Assembly: GCA_024743355.1 (NCBI GenBank)
Contig: JANSWS010000007.1
Span: 1-54,300 of the forward strand
DNA from: a bacterium
GTDB lineage: Bacteria > Planctomycetota > Planctomycetia > Pirellulales > Pirellulaceae
Length of the DNA: 54,300 bases
Reading direction: 5' to 3'
The notes beneath the pieces were generated by a model that worked only from the letters and a program-made list of their open reading frames with translations, did not search any database and was not told where the DNA came from. The translations under genes and the position numbers were made by a program. Every line of letters starts with the position of its first letter. Position 1 is the first letter of the stretch. This document shows, in pieces, positions 44,485 through 52,464 of this stretch.

Positions 44485-45984
44485 ATGAATAACTCATCGA
44501 TTCTGCGGATTATCGAAAATGACAGGATTCCCTCTCCACCGGCGGTTGCCGCGCGAATCCTGGATTTAGTTTCCCAGCCTGACAATGACATGCGGCTAAT
44601 CACAAAAGTCGTGGGCTCAGACCCCAAGCTGGCGGCCAGACTGATCGACTACTGCAATTCGCCATTATTGGGCTCCAAGCGGACCGTGAACACGCTACAA
44701 CAAGCGGTCATGGTGCTGGGCCTGCGATCGTTGCGCTTGCTTTCGCTTTCCTTCTCGTTGATGGAAACCGAGTCGGACGCAGAATTTGACTACGAAGATT
44801 TCTGGCGCAGCTCATTGGCGACAGCGATAGCCGCCAAGGCATCGGCAAGTCACCGAGGTGCCAACGAAGAAGAGCTATTCTTGCTTGGACTCATGCTCAA
44901 CGTGGGACGCATTGGAATTTGCCTGACTTATCCTGAGCTGGTGGCAGCTGAACAGGGAAAACATGGCCAAAGCTTCGCGCAAGACGTACTCGACGCGGAA
45001 ACACAATTGGTCGGTTCATCGCGTTTCGAAGTCGGCGCCTGTCTGCTCGAAAAATGGAATTTCCCACCGCACATGGTCGAGACTCTGAGACATTTCGACC
45101 CACGACAACTCACCGAGCAAACCAAACTGCTGTACGTCGGCAGGTTAATTGCAGAACTACTGCTACAGGCGGCGCCGGAGGAGCAAGGCGTCAACCATGT
45201 CAAAGAGCAGGTGCAGCTGTTGCTGGAGATCGACAACGAAGCGTACTGCAATCTGTTCAATCGAGTCATCAATGAATGGAAGGGCTATCAGGCATTGTTC
45301 AGTTTCGAAGCCATTGAATTCGAATCTATCAAGGATTTGGAGCGCCGCGCCAAAGAGTCGATGATTCAAATCTCGCTGAACATGGATACCGAAATTCGGC
45401 AGATGGTCGAGGAAAAGAGAAACCTCGAGGAAGCAGCTCTTTTCGATCCCCTGACGACCTTGAAGAATCGTGCAGCCTACCTGCGTGAATGTCCCGGCTC
45501 ATTGGGTTATCTGCAAAGTCGCAGAGTCGCCTATGGGCTGATCGTGATCGACATCGATCATTTCAAGAAAGTAAATGATACCTACGGTCATGTCATTGGC
45601 GATCAAGTGCTTCGAGAAGTTGGCAAATGCTTAAGCCTCCATTGCCGCGCATACGACAACATTTACCGCTATGGCGGAGAAGAGTTCGTTGCCCTGATCG
45701 TTGACGCCGATCACGAAAAAATCTGCAGAATTGCAGAGCGGTTTCGCAGCAATGTAAGCGGCCTGCATATCCGAATTGGCACGGATAAGCACATCCACGT
45801 TACCATTAGCCTGGGGGTTTGCTGGATTGACGCCGGTGACTCGGTGGAATCTCTCGACGATGTTTTCCAACGTGCCGACAAGAATCTTTACCAAGCGAAA
45901 CGAGCCGGACGAGATCAGGTTGTCTGCACCCGTCTGCAACCGGACCCGTCCATTCTAGGACCTTTGGCGGCCTCTTTGAACTGA
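44485..45984 (+). CDS. HDOD-GGDEF protein (predicted diguanylate cyclase)
   Basis: 499 residues. The N-terminal HDOD domain spans about residues 15-210 (I-P-S-P-P-A-V-A-A-R-I-L, V-G-S-D-P-K-L-A-A-R-L-I, A-V-M-V-L-G-L-R-S-L-R). It is followed by a linker with helical segments to about 320. The GGDEF domain spans about 325-490, with the start D-P-L-T-T-L-K-N-R, I-V-I-D-I-D-H-F-K-K-V-N-D, and the active-site G-G-E-E-F at residues 397-401. An inhibitory-site motif R-A-Y-D at 388-391 lies exactly five residues before it, so product inhibition by c-di-GMP is expected. The enzyme should make c-di-GMP from two GTP. HDOD domains do not have a known catalytic role; here it may sense or bind a partner. 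It lies next to the flagellar operon. Confidence 0.92.
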   Translation: MNNSSILRIIENDRIPSPPAVAARILDLVSQPDNDMRLITKVVGSDPKLAARLIDYCNSPLLGSKRTVNTLQQAVMVLGLRSLRLLSLSFSLMETESDAEFDYEDFWRSSLATAIAAKASASHRGANEEELFLLGLMLNVGRIGICLTYPELVAAEQGKHGQSFAQDVLDAETQLVGSSRFEVGACLLEKWNFPPHMVETLRHFDPRQLTEQTKLLYVGRLIAELLLQAAPEEQGVNHVKEQVQLLLEIDNEAYCNLFNRVINEWKGYQALFSFEAIEFESIKDLERRAKESMIQISLNMDTEIRQMVEEKRNLEEAALFDPLTTLKNRAAYLRECPGSLGYLQSRRVAYGLIVIDIDHFKKVNDTYGHVIGDQVLREVGKCLSLHCRAYDNIYRYGGEEFVALIVDADHEKICRIAERFRSNVSGLHIRIGTDKHIHVTISLGVCWIDAGDSVESLDDVFQRADKNLYQAKRAGRDQVVCTRLQPDPSILGPLAASLN

Positions 45985-45992
45985 TTTGAAGA

Positions 45993-46499
45993 TCAAAGGC
46001 GGCAATTAGATTTCGGTGTCGTGTGCGTCAACGGCTTCAGCCTCATTAACGCCGATCGGCATTCAGACTGCTCATCGGCAAAGCGACTGTCCAGCAGATG
46101 GCACAGCAAAGTCGAGTCTAACTGCAAATCCGCATTGGCAGTGAGGATATGCACTGTGTCGATGTCAGCCATGGGCTGAAGAATCTTTACTGCTTGCCTT
46201 AAAACATTCTGCTTCGAGTCAAAATAGCGGACTTCGCAGCCCGAGCAGTCCAGTTCCAGATCTGCCCGCAAGTGATCGATGACACCGCGCAGCTGCGAGT
46301 CGATCAGCAGAACTGTCACACCGTTCTGAGCGCCGCTCTGAGGCTGGTCCACTCGGATCAATCTGGATTCTGACTTTAGCTCCAGTTCGATAGCTTTGGT
46401 CAGATGGTCGATTTGCTTCTCGACTCGCCTTTGGAGCGTCGGCTTTCCTTGACGTCCACGCAACACAGAGGAGATGGTTGTTCTAATTCCGTTAAGCAT
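45993..46499 (-). CDS. Short DUF4347-like protein
   Basis: 168 residues from ATG 46499, with AGGAG seven bases upstream. Residues 60-130 resemble the DUF4347 domain found at the N-terminus of large surface proteins: V-L-L-I-D-S-Q-L, E-V-R-Y-F-D-S-K-Q-N-V-L-R-Q-A-V, I-D-T-V-H-I-L-T, and L-Q-L-D-S-T-L-L. The usual S-H-G after the H-I-V segment is replaced by T-A-N-A. No larger protein follows, so this is a stand-alone version. The DUF4347 call is by eye and moderate. The 3' end lies 8 bases from the convergent HDOD-GGDEF gene. Confidence 0.6.
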   Translation of the reverse strand: MLNGIRTTISSVLRGRQGKPTLQRRVEKQIDHLTKAIELELKSESRLIRVDQPQSGAQNGVTVLLIDSQLRGVIDHLRADLELDCSGCEVRYFDSKQNVLRQAVKILQPMADIDTVHILTANADLQLDSTLLCHLLDSRFADEQSECRSALMRLKPLTHTTPKSNCRL

Positions 46500-46798
46500 A
46501 GGCGGCTCCTAGCCAAAGCGATTGAGTTCGTCCGTAAGCATCCGTTGATAAGAAGGGGACTGGCCCTGGTTCCGCCAAGCCTGGCCTCGCGGAAAGGGGT
46601 ACCTCTCAACTCTACAACACCTGAACGCATTGGCGACCGCGTTGTTGTGCGTGTTTTACACCTACACTTCCTGGCAACGAACTACCCTCAATCGTCAGGC
46701 TACGATCTTCTGCATCCGCCTCCTGCATCTGCACCAGGGACTGATTTCCGCGGCGATTCGAATGCCGGCTGCTAGCTCGTTCGGAACCAACGGTGGTG

Positions 46799-47443
46799 TC
46801 AGTTGCCGCTATCATTTCGCGACCAAACGCTCTCAATTGAAAGCGCTATGCGACTGCCGGCATACTCAATGAAACGGCTGGGAGAATTTAAGTGACTGCT
46901 GTTACCTGTGGGCCGCATGGACGGGTCGGCAAACTGGCTAAAGTCCCGCCGAACTTCAGGATTTTCCAGGTTGAATTCTCCGTTTAACGCGACGATGGCG
47001 ATGGCTTGAGCAACGTTGACCATCAGCACTTGGGCTTCAAATTGCATCGGCGCGTAGGGGCTGCGAAAATCCGCCTCGCAATATAGCACGGTATCCGCCG
47101 TGTAGGCATGCGACAACTCGACAAGCTTTTGCTCGTCAAACAATCCGCTTCGCAGTGGCAGCTGTTCTCGACAGATGGGATCCCGCGCCACGACCACGTC
47201 AAAGAGAGTACTGCGTTCGAGGTGGGATGCCAAAGCTTCAGCAAACGCCCTCTGTTCCTTCAGTCTATCTTGCAGATCGTGGGTAGTGACAATGACGATC
47301 CGCCGCGGTCTCAGTTCCTCACTGTGCGCTGATATGCGGAGCTTTGTTGGCAACACCAACGCCTGGCAATCCTGGCCTTTGGTTGGAAGTACACCACATC
47401 CGCTCACGGCAAGACAAGCCAGAATCCAGTGCATCCGAATCAT
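46799..47443 (-). CDS. Lipoprotein of unknown function
   Basis: 214 residues from ATG 47443, chosen because it begins a lipoprotein signal ending in V-S-G-C-G with the lipidated cysteine at residue 16; the frame extends to 47503 inside the upstream gene. The mature part contains R-R-I-V-I-V-T-T-H-D, A-L-A-S-H-L-E-R-S-T-L-F-D-V-V and A-Y-T-A-D-T-V-L-Y-C-E-A-D-F-R-S-Y-like strands, which resemble an envelope protein of the LPP20/CsgG-type assembly group. This is only an impression. It is the last gene of the flagellar operon, 13 bases after the coiled-coil protein gene, so a role in flagellar or envelope assembly is plausible. Confidence 0.62.
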   Translation of the reverse strand: MIRMHWILACLAVSGCGVLPTKGQDCQALVLPTKLRISAHSEELRPRRIVIVTTHDLQDRLKEQRAFAEALASHLERSTLFDVVVARDPICREQLPLRSGLFDEQKLVELSHAYTADTVLYCEADFRSPYAPMQFEAQVLMVNVAQAIAIVALNGEFNLENPEVRRDFSQFADPSMRPTGNSSHLNSPSRFIEYAGSRIALSIESVWSRNDSGN

Positions 47444-47456
47444 TAGCGAACTCACA

Positions 47457-48335
47457 TTAGAAGATTTCTTCACCGGTACCCTCCAGCGGGACTTCTGAAG
47501 CACTAATTTCGCGCATTAGCAGGTCATCCAATTGATCTTGAATACCCTGGAAAATTCGATCCGATTCGAGCAAGTATCGCTCTCGTTGGGCGGCGTAATC
47601 AGCGACAGTCTGGCTGAGCATGCGATTTGTCTGCTGTGCCTGGTCAATCTCCTTTTGTGCGGCAGCTAGCGCGACCTCGGCACGCGCCACCGTTTCACGC
47701 AGAGCGTCCAGGCGTGACCGTAGGTTACGATTGTCCGCCAACAGCGCTTTCTGTGACGCGGCCAACTCGAGGTTCTCCTGCTTCAAACGCAATGCATGCT
47801 CGGTAGCAGTCATGTGAGCGACGCCAAGTCTCGCTCCACCAAAACTGGGTGCCATCGCATTATGAGCGATACTGTTCACATGCCATTCGCGTTCATTGAT
47901 GCCAGCCGGTTGCCTAGTGTCTTCCAAGGAAGTTGTATCTGTGAATCGCGTGGCAATTCCGCCGGTCGCTGCGTGGTTGACGGGCAAAGGCAACTCCGAA
48001 GATACAAGTTCGGGCTGCTGGTTATAGGTAGCGGATTGAATAGCAGGCGGGGCGAACGCCGGCGATTTGCCATTCGCAATCTGCTGCTCTTGCCCAGATT
48101 CAGGCCTTTCAGATCCTCGATAGGTACCAGGTTCTCCGCTATTGCGTTCCAAACTGTGCTTGAGCTTCCCTCGCAGGGCTTCTTGCATCTTTCGAAGATC
48201 TCCCAAGAAGTTGTTGCGCTCCTGGCCTTGTGCGACCGTTGAGGCCCAAAAAGTCGGCGTTGCGTTGGTCAGCAAGAGAATCAAGGCACATTGCATCGAC
48301 ACTCGCAGCCAGTTGCGATCAATGGATCTGCACAT
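47457..48335 (-). CDS. Secreted coiled-coil protein
   Basis: 292 residues. The ATG at 48335 has a GAGGAG ribosome binding site upstream. A signal peptide (L-R-V-S-M-Q-C-A-L-I-L-L-L) is followed by a variable P/S/Q-rich region (residues 40-165). The C-terminal part, about residues 175-265, is a coiled coil: L-R-L-K-Q-E-N-L-E-L-A, L-R-S-R-L-D-A-L-R-E-T-V, A-A-A-Q-K-E-I-D-Q-A. No family is recognised. It lies three bases after the 67-residue gene and before the lipoprotein, all in the flagellar operon. Confidence 0.65.
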   Translation of the reverse strand: MCRSIDRNWLRVSMQCALILLLTNATPTFWASTVAQGQERNNFLGDLRKMQEALRGKLKHSLERNSGEPGTYRGSERPESGQEQQIANGKSPAFAPPAIQSATYNQQPELVSSELPLPVNHAATGGIATRFTDTTSLEDTRQPAGINEREWHVNSIAHNAMAPSFGGARLGVAHMTATEHALRLKQENLELAASQKALLADNRNLRSRLDALRETVARAEVALAAAQKEIDQAQQTNRMLSQTVADYAAQRERYLLESDRIFQGIQDQLDDLLMREISASEVPLEGTGEEIF

Positions 48336-48338
48336 AGC

Positions 48339-48542
48339 TCACTCCTCGTAATCGCATTCGATCAACACTTGCTCGCCACAAGTGCAGACAATCAAAACCG
48401 ACGCTATGCGGCCATCCTTTTTGGTAACCTTCACTTCCGGAACGCAGGCGGACTTGGTTCTATGATCCCTTGGCTGCCCGGGTCTGCTGGGTGAACCCGG
48501 ACGATTACCTACGACGGTGGAACGCGTCATTTTGTCTTGCAT
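48339..48542 (-). CDS. 67-residue protein with a C-x-C motif
   Basis: The start at ATG 48542 is strongly supported by AGGAGG on the minus strand (48550-48555), seven bases upstream. The gene overlaps the 3' end of the sigma factor gene by 16 bases and ends 3 bases before the next gene. The N-terminal half is basic and disordered (P-G-S-P-S-R-P-G-Q-P-R-D-H-R). The C-terminal half forms strands: I-A-S-V-L-I-V-C-T-C-G-E-Q-V-L-I-E-C-D-Y-E-E. A C-x-C plus C arrangement could hold a metal or be a small adaptor. It has no named family that I recognise. Confidence 0.72.
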   Translation of the reverse strand: MQDKMTRSTVVGNRPGSPSRPGQPRDHRTKSACVPEVKVTKKDGRIASVLIVCTCGEQVLIECDYEE

Positions 48543-49225
48543 CGCACTACCTCCTGCAATCTGAATTTCGCGGAAGCCAGAACCCTCGAAATTCTCGACT
48601 CCGAAAGTCTCAGTACTTGACCTATCTCGGCCAAGTTCAGTTCCTCTAAAAAGTACATCGAGAGCACGAGTCTCTCTTGTTCCGGCAAGGCCTCAATCGC
48701 GTCCGTCAGCAGCTCTAGCATCTCCGCGTTCTCGACGATTCGATCGGGGGTTTGTACAGCGTCTCGCCAGCTCCCATGGGCGATGCTGCAAAAATCATCC
48801 CAGCTATCGGGCTGCGTGAAACGAATTGCCTCCAAGCTGACTTCGACCTGTTCGAGTGTCATTCCTGTCTTCTTTACCAAAGCTTCCGGAGTCACCGGCG
48901 GTGGTAGTGTCTCGTAAGCCTTCTTCAGTCTGCCGATGTTCTTCAGGGTCTGTTGCGACACGGGAGATGACTTGCGAAGCTCATCCACAATGGCGCCGCG
49001 GATTCTGGGATAGGCAAAAGTACGAAAGGCGGTGCCGGAGCGAGGATCATAGTTGTTGGCCGCCTCAACCAACCCGACCACTCCGGCCGAATTCAAGCTG
49101 TCACGTACTTCTGGATCATTGATAAAGAACGACATGGTACTGAGTATGCGACCAACGAAGCCCAGATTTTCAAGTATCAATGCGTCGCGATTCTGACATC
49201 GATTTTCGACATAGCCCGTGGACAT
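48527..49225 (-). CDS. fliA: RNA polymerase sigma factor, FliA/sigma-28 type
   Basis: 232 residues. Sigma factors of this group direct transcription of late flagellar genes. Region 2 contains S-A-G-V-V-G-L-V-E-A-A-N-N-Y-D-P-R-S-G-T-A-F-R-T-F-A-Y-P-R-I-R-G-A-I. Region 3 is present (P-P-P-V-T-P-E-A-L-V-K-K-T-G). Region 4 has L-P-E-Q-E-R-L-V-L-S-M-Y-F-L-E-E-L-N-L-A-E-I-G-Q-V-L-R-L-S-E-S-R-I-S-R. The ATG at 49225 has GGAAG upstream. The anti-sigma factor FlgM is not visible here. The gene is within the export operon, in the usual relative order after flhA. Confidence 0.9.
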   Translation of the reverse strand: MSTGYVENRCQNRDALILENLGFVGRILSTMSFFINDPEVRDSLNSAGVVGLVEAANNYDPRSGTAFRTFAYPRIRGAIVDELRKSSPVSQQTLKNIGRLKKAYETLPPPVTPEALVKKTGMTLEQVEVSLEAIRFTQPDSWDDFCSIAHGSWRDAVQTPDRIVENAEMLELLTDAIEALPEQERLVLSMYFLEELNLAEIGQVLRLSESRISRVLASAKFRLQEVVRCKTK

Positions 49226-49293
49226 GACTGCTTCCGTAATTGTGCTTCCGCACTATGGCGGCAATATTTCGTGCGACTGGCTCAGGCGGCCGC

Positions 49294-49542
49294 TCAATTC
49301 GAACCCTGCTCTTTCTGCTCTACGTTGGCCAGTCTTACCACAGCCATTCCAATCGATATCGTGCTGCCCACAATGAGTGCGGAAACCGTAGCGCGAATCA
49401 GGACCACATGGGGCTCGAATCCCAAGAACACTCCAACCAACGTGAGCATTGCCGCCGTTAGCAAGCCAGCGAACAAACCGTGCGGAAATGCCTGATCGCT
49501 GCCCGTCGGATTGCTTCGCACCTGTGACTTCTTCGACCTCAT
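49294..49542 (-). CDS. Small two-helix membrane protein in the flagellar operon
   Basis: 82 residues. The ATG at 49542 overlaps the flhA stop (ATGA), which indicates translational coupling. Two hydrophobic segments are visible: G-L-F-A-G-L-L-T-A-A-M-L-T-L-V-G-V-F-L-G-F at about residues 22-42, and I-R-A-T-V-S-A-L-I-V-G-S-T-I-S-I-G-M-A-V-V at about 49-69. Its size and two helices recall FliQ, but none of the FliQ blocks (E-x-L-x-x-x-x-x-A, Q-x-x-T-x-x-x-x) is present. I therefore leave the function open. Confidence 0.7.
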   Translation of the reverse strand: MRSKKSQVRSNPTGSDQAFPHGLFAGLLTAAMLTLVGVFLGFEPHVVLIRATVSALIVGSTISIGMAVVRLANVEQKEQGSN

Positions 49543-51701
49543 CGATGCGTTTCCTGTTGCTCAGACGGTTGACCTGCTGGAGGCTGCGCGCTGTTGGCCG
49601 TAGCATCCCAATCCGTGCCGCGTAATTGCATCACTTCCTGGTAGCGAATCATGCCAGCCGAACTGATGACCAGGTCTTCGGGGATTTCGCCGTAGGCGAT
49701 GATCGAAAGCTCGGGTAATGAGCGAAAGATTGTGCGATGGAGCGGGTAGCGAATGGACGAGTCGACAAGCAGTGCGGCTGGCTCATTCTTTAGACTGGCT
49801 TTTTCCCAGGCGCTCCGCAATTGTTGGATCAGTCGCTCAAGCTCTTCGGGACTTAGCAAAACATTTTCCTCAGCGACCTTCTCGCGAAATGCGTGCTCCA
49901 GCCGTGGTTCCAGAATGAACACCCGCACCTGGCCGTCAGGGTCGCGGAAACGCTCACAGATTAAGTGGCCGATCCGACCGCGAATCTTCTCGGTCAGTTG
50001 AATCGGATCCTTGATGGTGGGACCGAACTGAATCGCAGCTTCAACGATTTTTTCCAGCGAGGTTATGGGGATTCTCTCGCGGAGTATGGCTACCAGGATT
50101 TGATGCAGCGTTGCCGTCCGCAGCGTATCCGGCTTGATTTCTTCGACCGTGCTCGGGGCAATCTCTTTGAGTTTGTCGAGCATCAACTGTAGATCCTGGC
50201 GACTGAGCAACTCATGCGCGTGCTTTTTCAAACACTCGCCCAAATGCGTGATCAAAACCGTTGAAGCATCGACTACCGTATAGCCGAGCATTTCCGCCCG
50301 CCTCCGCAGAGTTTCCGGAATCCATTTGGCAGGAAGATTAAAGGCGGGATCACGGGTTTCCTGGCCTTCGATATCGGTCCCGGTAATTTCTGCCGCTCTT
50401 ATCGCCAGAAGCTGATTGGTTATCAGGTGACCTTGAGCCACCTCACGACCGCATATCAGAATGCGATATTCGCCCACGTCGATCCGCAGGTTGTCACGAA
50501 TTCTTGCCTTTGGAATCCAGAAACCGTGCTCGGTAGCGGCATCCTCTCTGAGTGACGAAATACGTTCCGCGATCCCCTTCCCTTTTCTCGGTTCGACCAA
50601 CGGAATCAGGCCTGCCCCCAGTTCAATGATGATGCGTTCGCTTTGCAGAAATTTCTGCAGGGCCTTCTCTTCCGGAGGCAGCTCGTCATTACTAGCCTTA
50701 TCGGCCTCCGATTGCTCCCGAAGCGCGGAAGCCTGAGTGCGGCTCTGTGCTCGCCACAGGAAAACAAGAATCCCGAAGGCGATGAGCAGAAAAGGAATTT
50801 TGGGAAAGCCGGGGGTCAGTGATGCTACGACCAGAACGATAGGAGCGGCGTAGAGTGAACGGTATCCGTTGTTGATCTGCTGATTGATCTCGTCTCCCAG
50901 GTTCACCTCGGATGCGGACTTGGTGACCAGAATGCCGGCGCTGGTGGCGATGATCAGCGCGGGAATTTGCGATACCAGGCCGTCGCCTATCGTCAAAATT
51001 GCATAGACCTGCAGCGCTTCTCCAGCGGTCAGTCCTTCTGCGATACCCAGCATGACTCCGCCCAACAGATTGACGGCCATAATGATCAGGCCGGCAATGG
51101 AATCGCCTCTCACATACTTGCTGGCACCGTCCATGGCACCGTAAAACTCGGCTTCGCGCGTCAGATTGGCCCGCCGTTCCTTGGCTTCGAGTTCACCGAT
51201 GGCACCTGCGTTGAGCTCGGCGTCGATAGCCATTTGCTTTCCCGGCATTGCGTCCAGCGTGAACCTGGCGTTGACCTCTGAGATACGCGTCGCGCCCTTG
51301 GTGATGACGATGAATTGAATCGTTACCAAAATTAAAAAGATGACCGTACCAACTACCAGATTCCCGCCAACCACGAAGTCTCCGAAAGTCAACACGATCT
51401 TTCCCGCGTCGCCATCCAGCAATATCAGCCGAGTGGTGGCCACATTCAGCGACAGTCGGAATAGCGTCAAGAGCAAGAGCACCGACGGGAAGACCGAGAC
51501 GTCCAAGGGCTTCTTCGCGCCCAGCGTTACTAGCAATAGAAGTACGGCAGACGCGATGTTGCACGCCAGCAACATGTCCAGCAAAACAGTGGGCAACGGA
51601 ATAATGAGGATCACGAGAGTCAGCAGAAAAGTTGCTGACAGCCACAGCTCGCTACGTTGTAGAAAGCTGAAGTTCGAGTCCTTTGCCGGATTAGCATCCA
51701 C
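49539..51701 (-). CDS. flhA: Flagellar biosynthesis protein FlhA
   Basis: 720 residues, full length for FlhA, the large subunit of the flagellar export gate. The N-terminal half has about eight membrane segments and the conserved stretch F-P-S-V-L-L-L-L-T-L-F-R-L-S-L-N-V-A-T-T-R. The conserved FHIPEP-like region follows (D-A-M-P-G-K-Q-M-A-I-D-A-E-L-N-A-G, E-A-E-F-Y-G-A-M-D-G-A-S-K-Y-V-R-G-D). The cytoplasmic half from about residue 340 binds export chaperones. The gene follows fliP by 14 bases with no fliQ, fliR or flhB between them. Confidence 0.95.
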   Translation of the reverse strand: MDANPAKDSNFSFLQRSELWLSATFLLTLVILIIPLPTVLLDMLLACNIASAVLLLLVTLGAKKPLDVSVFPSVLLLLTLFRLSLNVATTRLILLDGDAGKIVLTFGDFVVGGNLVVGTVIFLILVTIQFIVITKGATRISEVNARFTLDAMPGKQMAIDAELNAGAIGELEAKERRANLTREAEFYGAMDGASKYVRGDSIAGLIIMAVNLLGGVMLGIAEGLTAGEALQVYAILTIGDGLVSQIPALIIATSAGILVTKSASEVNLGDEINQQINNGYRSLYAAPIVLVVASLTPGFPKIPFLLIAFGILVFLWRAQSRTQASALREQSEADKASNDELPPEEKALQKFLQSERIIIELGAGLIPLVEPRKGKGIAERISSLREDAATEHGFWIPKARIRDNLRIDVGEYRILICGREVAQGHLITNQLLAIRAAEITGTDIEGQETRDPAFNLPAKWIPETLRRRAEMLGYTVVDASTVLITHLGECLKKHAHELLSRQDLQLMLDKLKEIAPSTVEEIKPDTLRTATLHQILVAILRERIPITSLEKIVEAAIQFGPTIKDPIQLTEKIRGRIGHLICERFRDPDGQVRVFILEPRLEHAFREKVAEENVLLSPEELERLIQQLRSAWEKASLKNEPAALLVDSSIRYPLHRTIFRSLPELSIIAYGEIPEDLVISSAGMIRYQEVMQLRGTDWDATANSAQPPAGQPSEQQETHR

Positions 51702-51715
51702 CAGTGTCGGCCCCC

Positions 51716-52438
51716 CTAGCTGCCAAAGCTTGAAACTAGTGCCTGCGAAATCAGCTGCCAGCCGTCAACTAACACGAACAGCAGTAGCTTGCAGGGCGTG
51801 GAGACAACCACGGGGGGCATCATCATCATGCCCAAGGCCATAAGAATCGTGCTGACAACCAAGTCGATCAGCAGGAAGGGAATATAGATGCAGAACCCCA
51901 TGATGAATGCTGTCTTCAGTTCGCTGATGATGAAAGCCGGAATAATGATCTTCAATGGTGTATCCATCCGCTCCGAAGGAGCAGGAGTTTTGGAAAGATC
52001 AAAGAACAAGGCCAAGTCGTCCGTACGTGTGTTGCGCATCATGAATTCCTTGAGCTCGACAGCCGCCAGCTCCCAGGCCTGCTGCAAGCCGAATTCTCGC
52101 GGCGCCCCATCTTCAGCAGACTTCTGGCTCGCTTCTAGGAATGGAACAATGGCTTTCGAGTGGATGGACTCGAAGGTGGGGGCCATCACGAATAGAGTCA
52201 AGAAAAGACTCAACCCGAGAAGCACAGGATTGGGTGGAATCTCCTGCGTCGAAAGGGCTCTACGAACAAAGGAAAGCACGATGATGATCCGCGTGAATGC
52301 CGTCAGGCTGACAAGCATGGCTGTGGCAAAGCTGAGCGCTCCCAGCAGGATCGCAACTTGTAGCGGTGGTGCAAGATTCGAAAAAAGCTCGGGCTGCCCA
52401 GCTTCGTTCGAAATCTGCCCAAGAGTTAGGAAGTCCAT
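51716..52438 (-). CDS. fliP: Flagellar biosynthesis protein FliP
   Basis: 240 residues, an export-gate membrane protein. The family blocks are I-L-L-G-A-L-S-F-A-T-A-M-L-V-S-L-T-A-F-T-R-I-I-I-V-L-S-F-V-R, Q-x-P-P-N-P-V-L-L-G-L-S-L-F-L-T-L-F-V-M-A-P, and the C-terminal I-I-I-P-A-F-I-I-S-E-L-K-T-A-F-I-M-G-F with G-M-M-M-M-P-P-V. There is no cleavable signal peptide of the kind seen in enterobacterial FliP; the first helix begins close to the N-terminus. It lies between fliO and flhA. Confidence 0.94.
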   Translation of the reverse strand: MDFLTLGQISNEAGQPELFSNLAPPLQVAILLGALSFATAMLVSLTAFTRIIIVLSFVRRALSTQEIPPNPVLLGLSLFLTLFVMAPTFESIHSKAIVPFLEASQKSAEDGAPREFGLQQAWELAAVELKEFMMRNTRTDDLALFFDLSKTPAPSERMDTPLKIIIPAFIISELKTAFIMGFCIYIPFLLIDLVVSTILMALGMMMMPPVVVSTPCKLLLFVLVDGWQLISQALVSSFGS

Positions 52439-52464
52439 TTCCGGTTGTCCATATATGATGATTC

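Noticed and set aside
49294-49542. FliQ assignment for the 82-residue two-helix protein
   Set aside because: The size and helix count fit, but the conserved FliQ residues are absent and the gene lies after flhA rather than after fliP.
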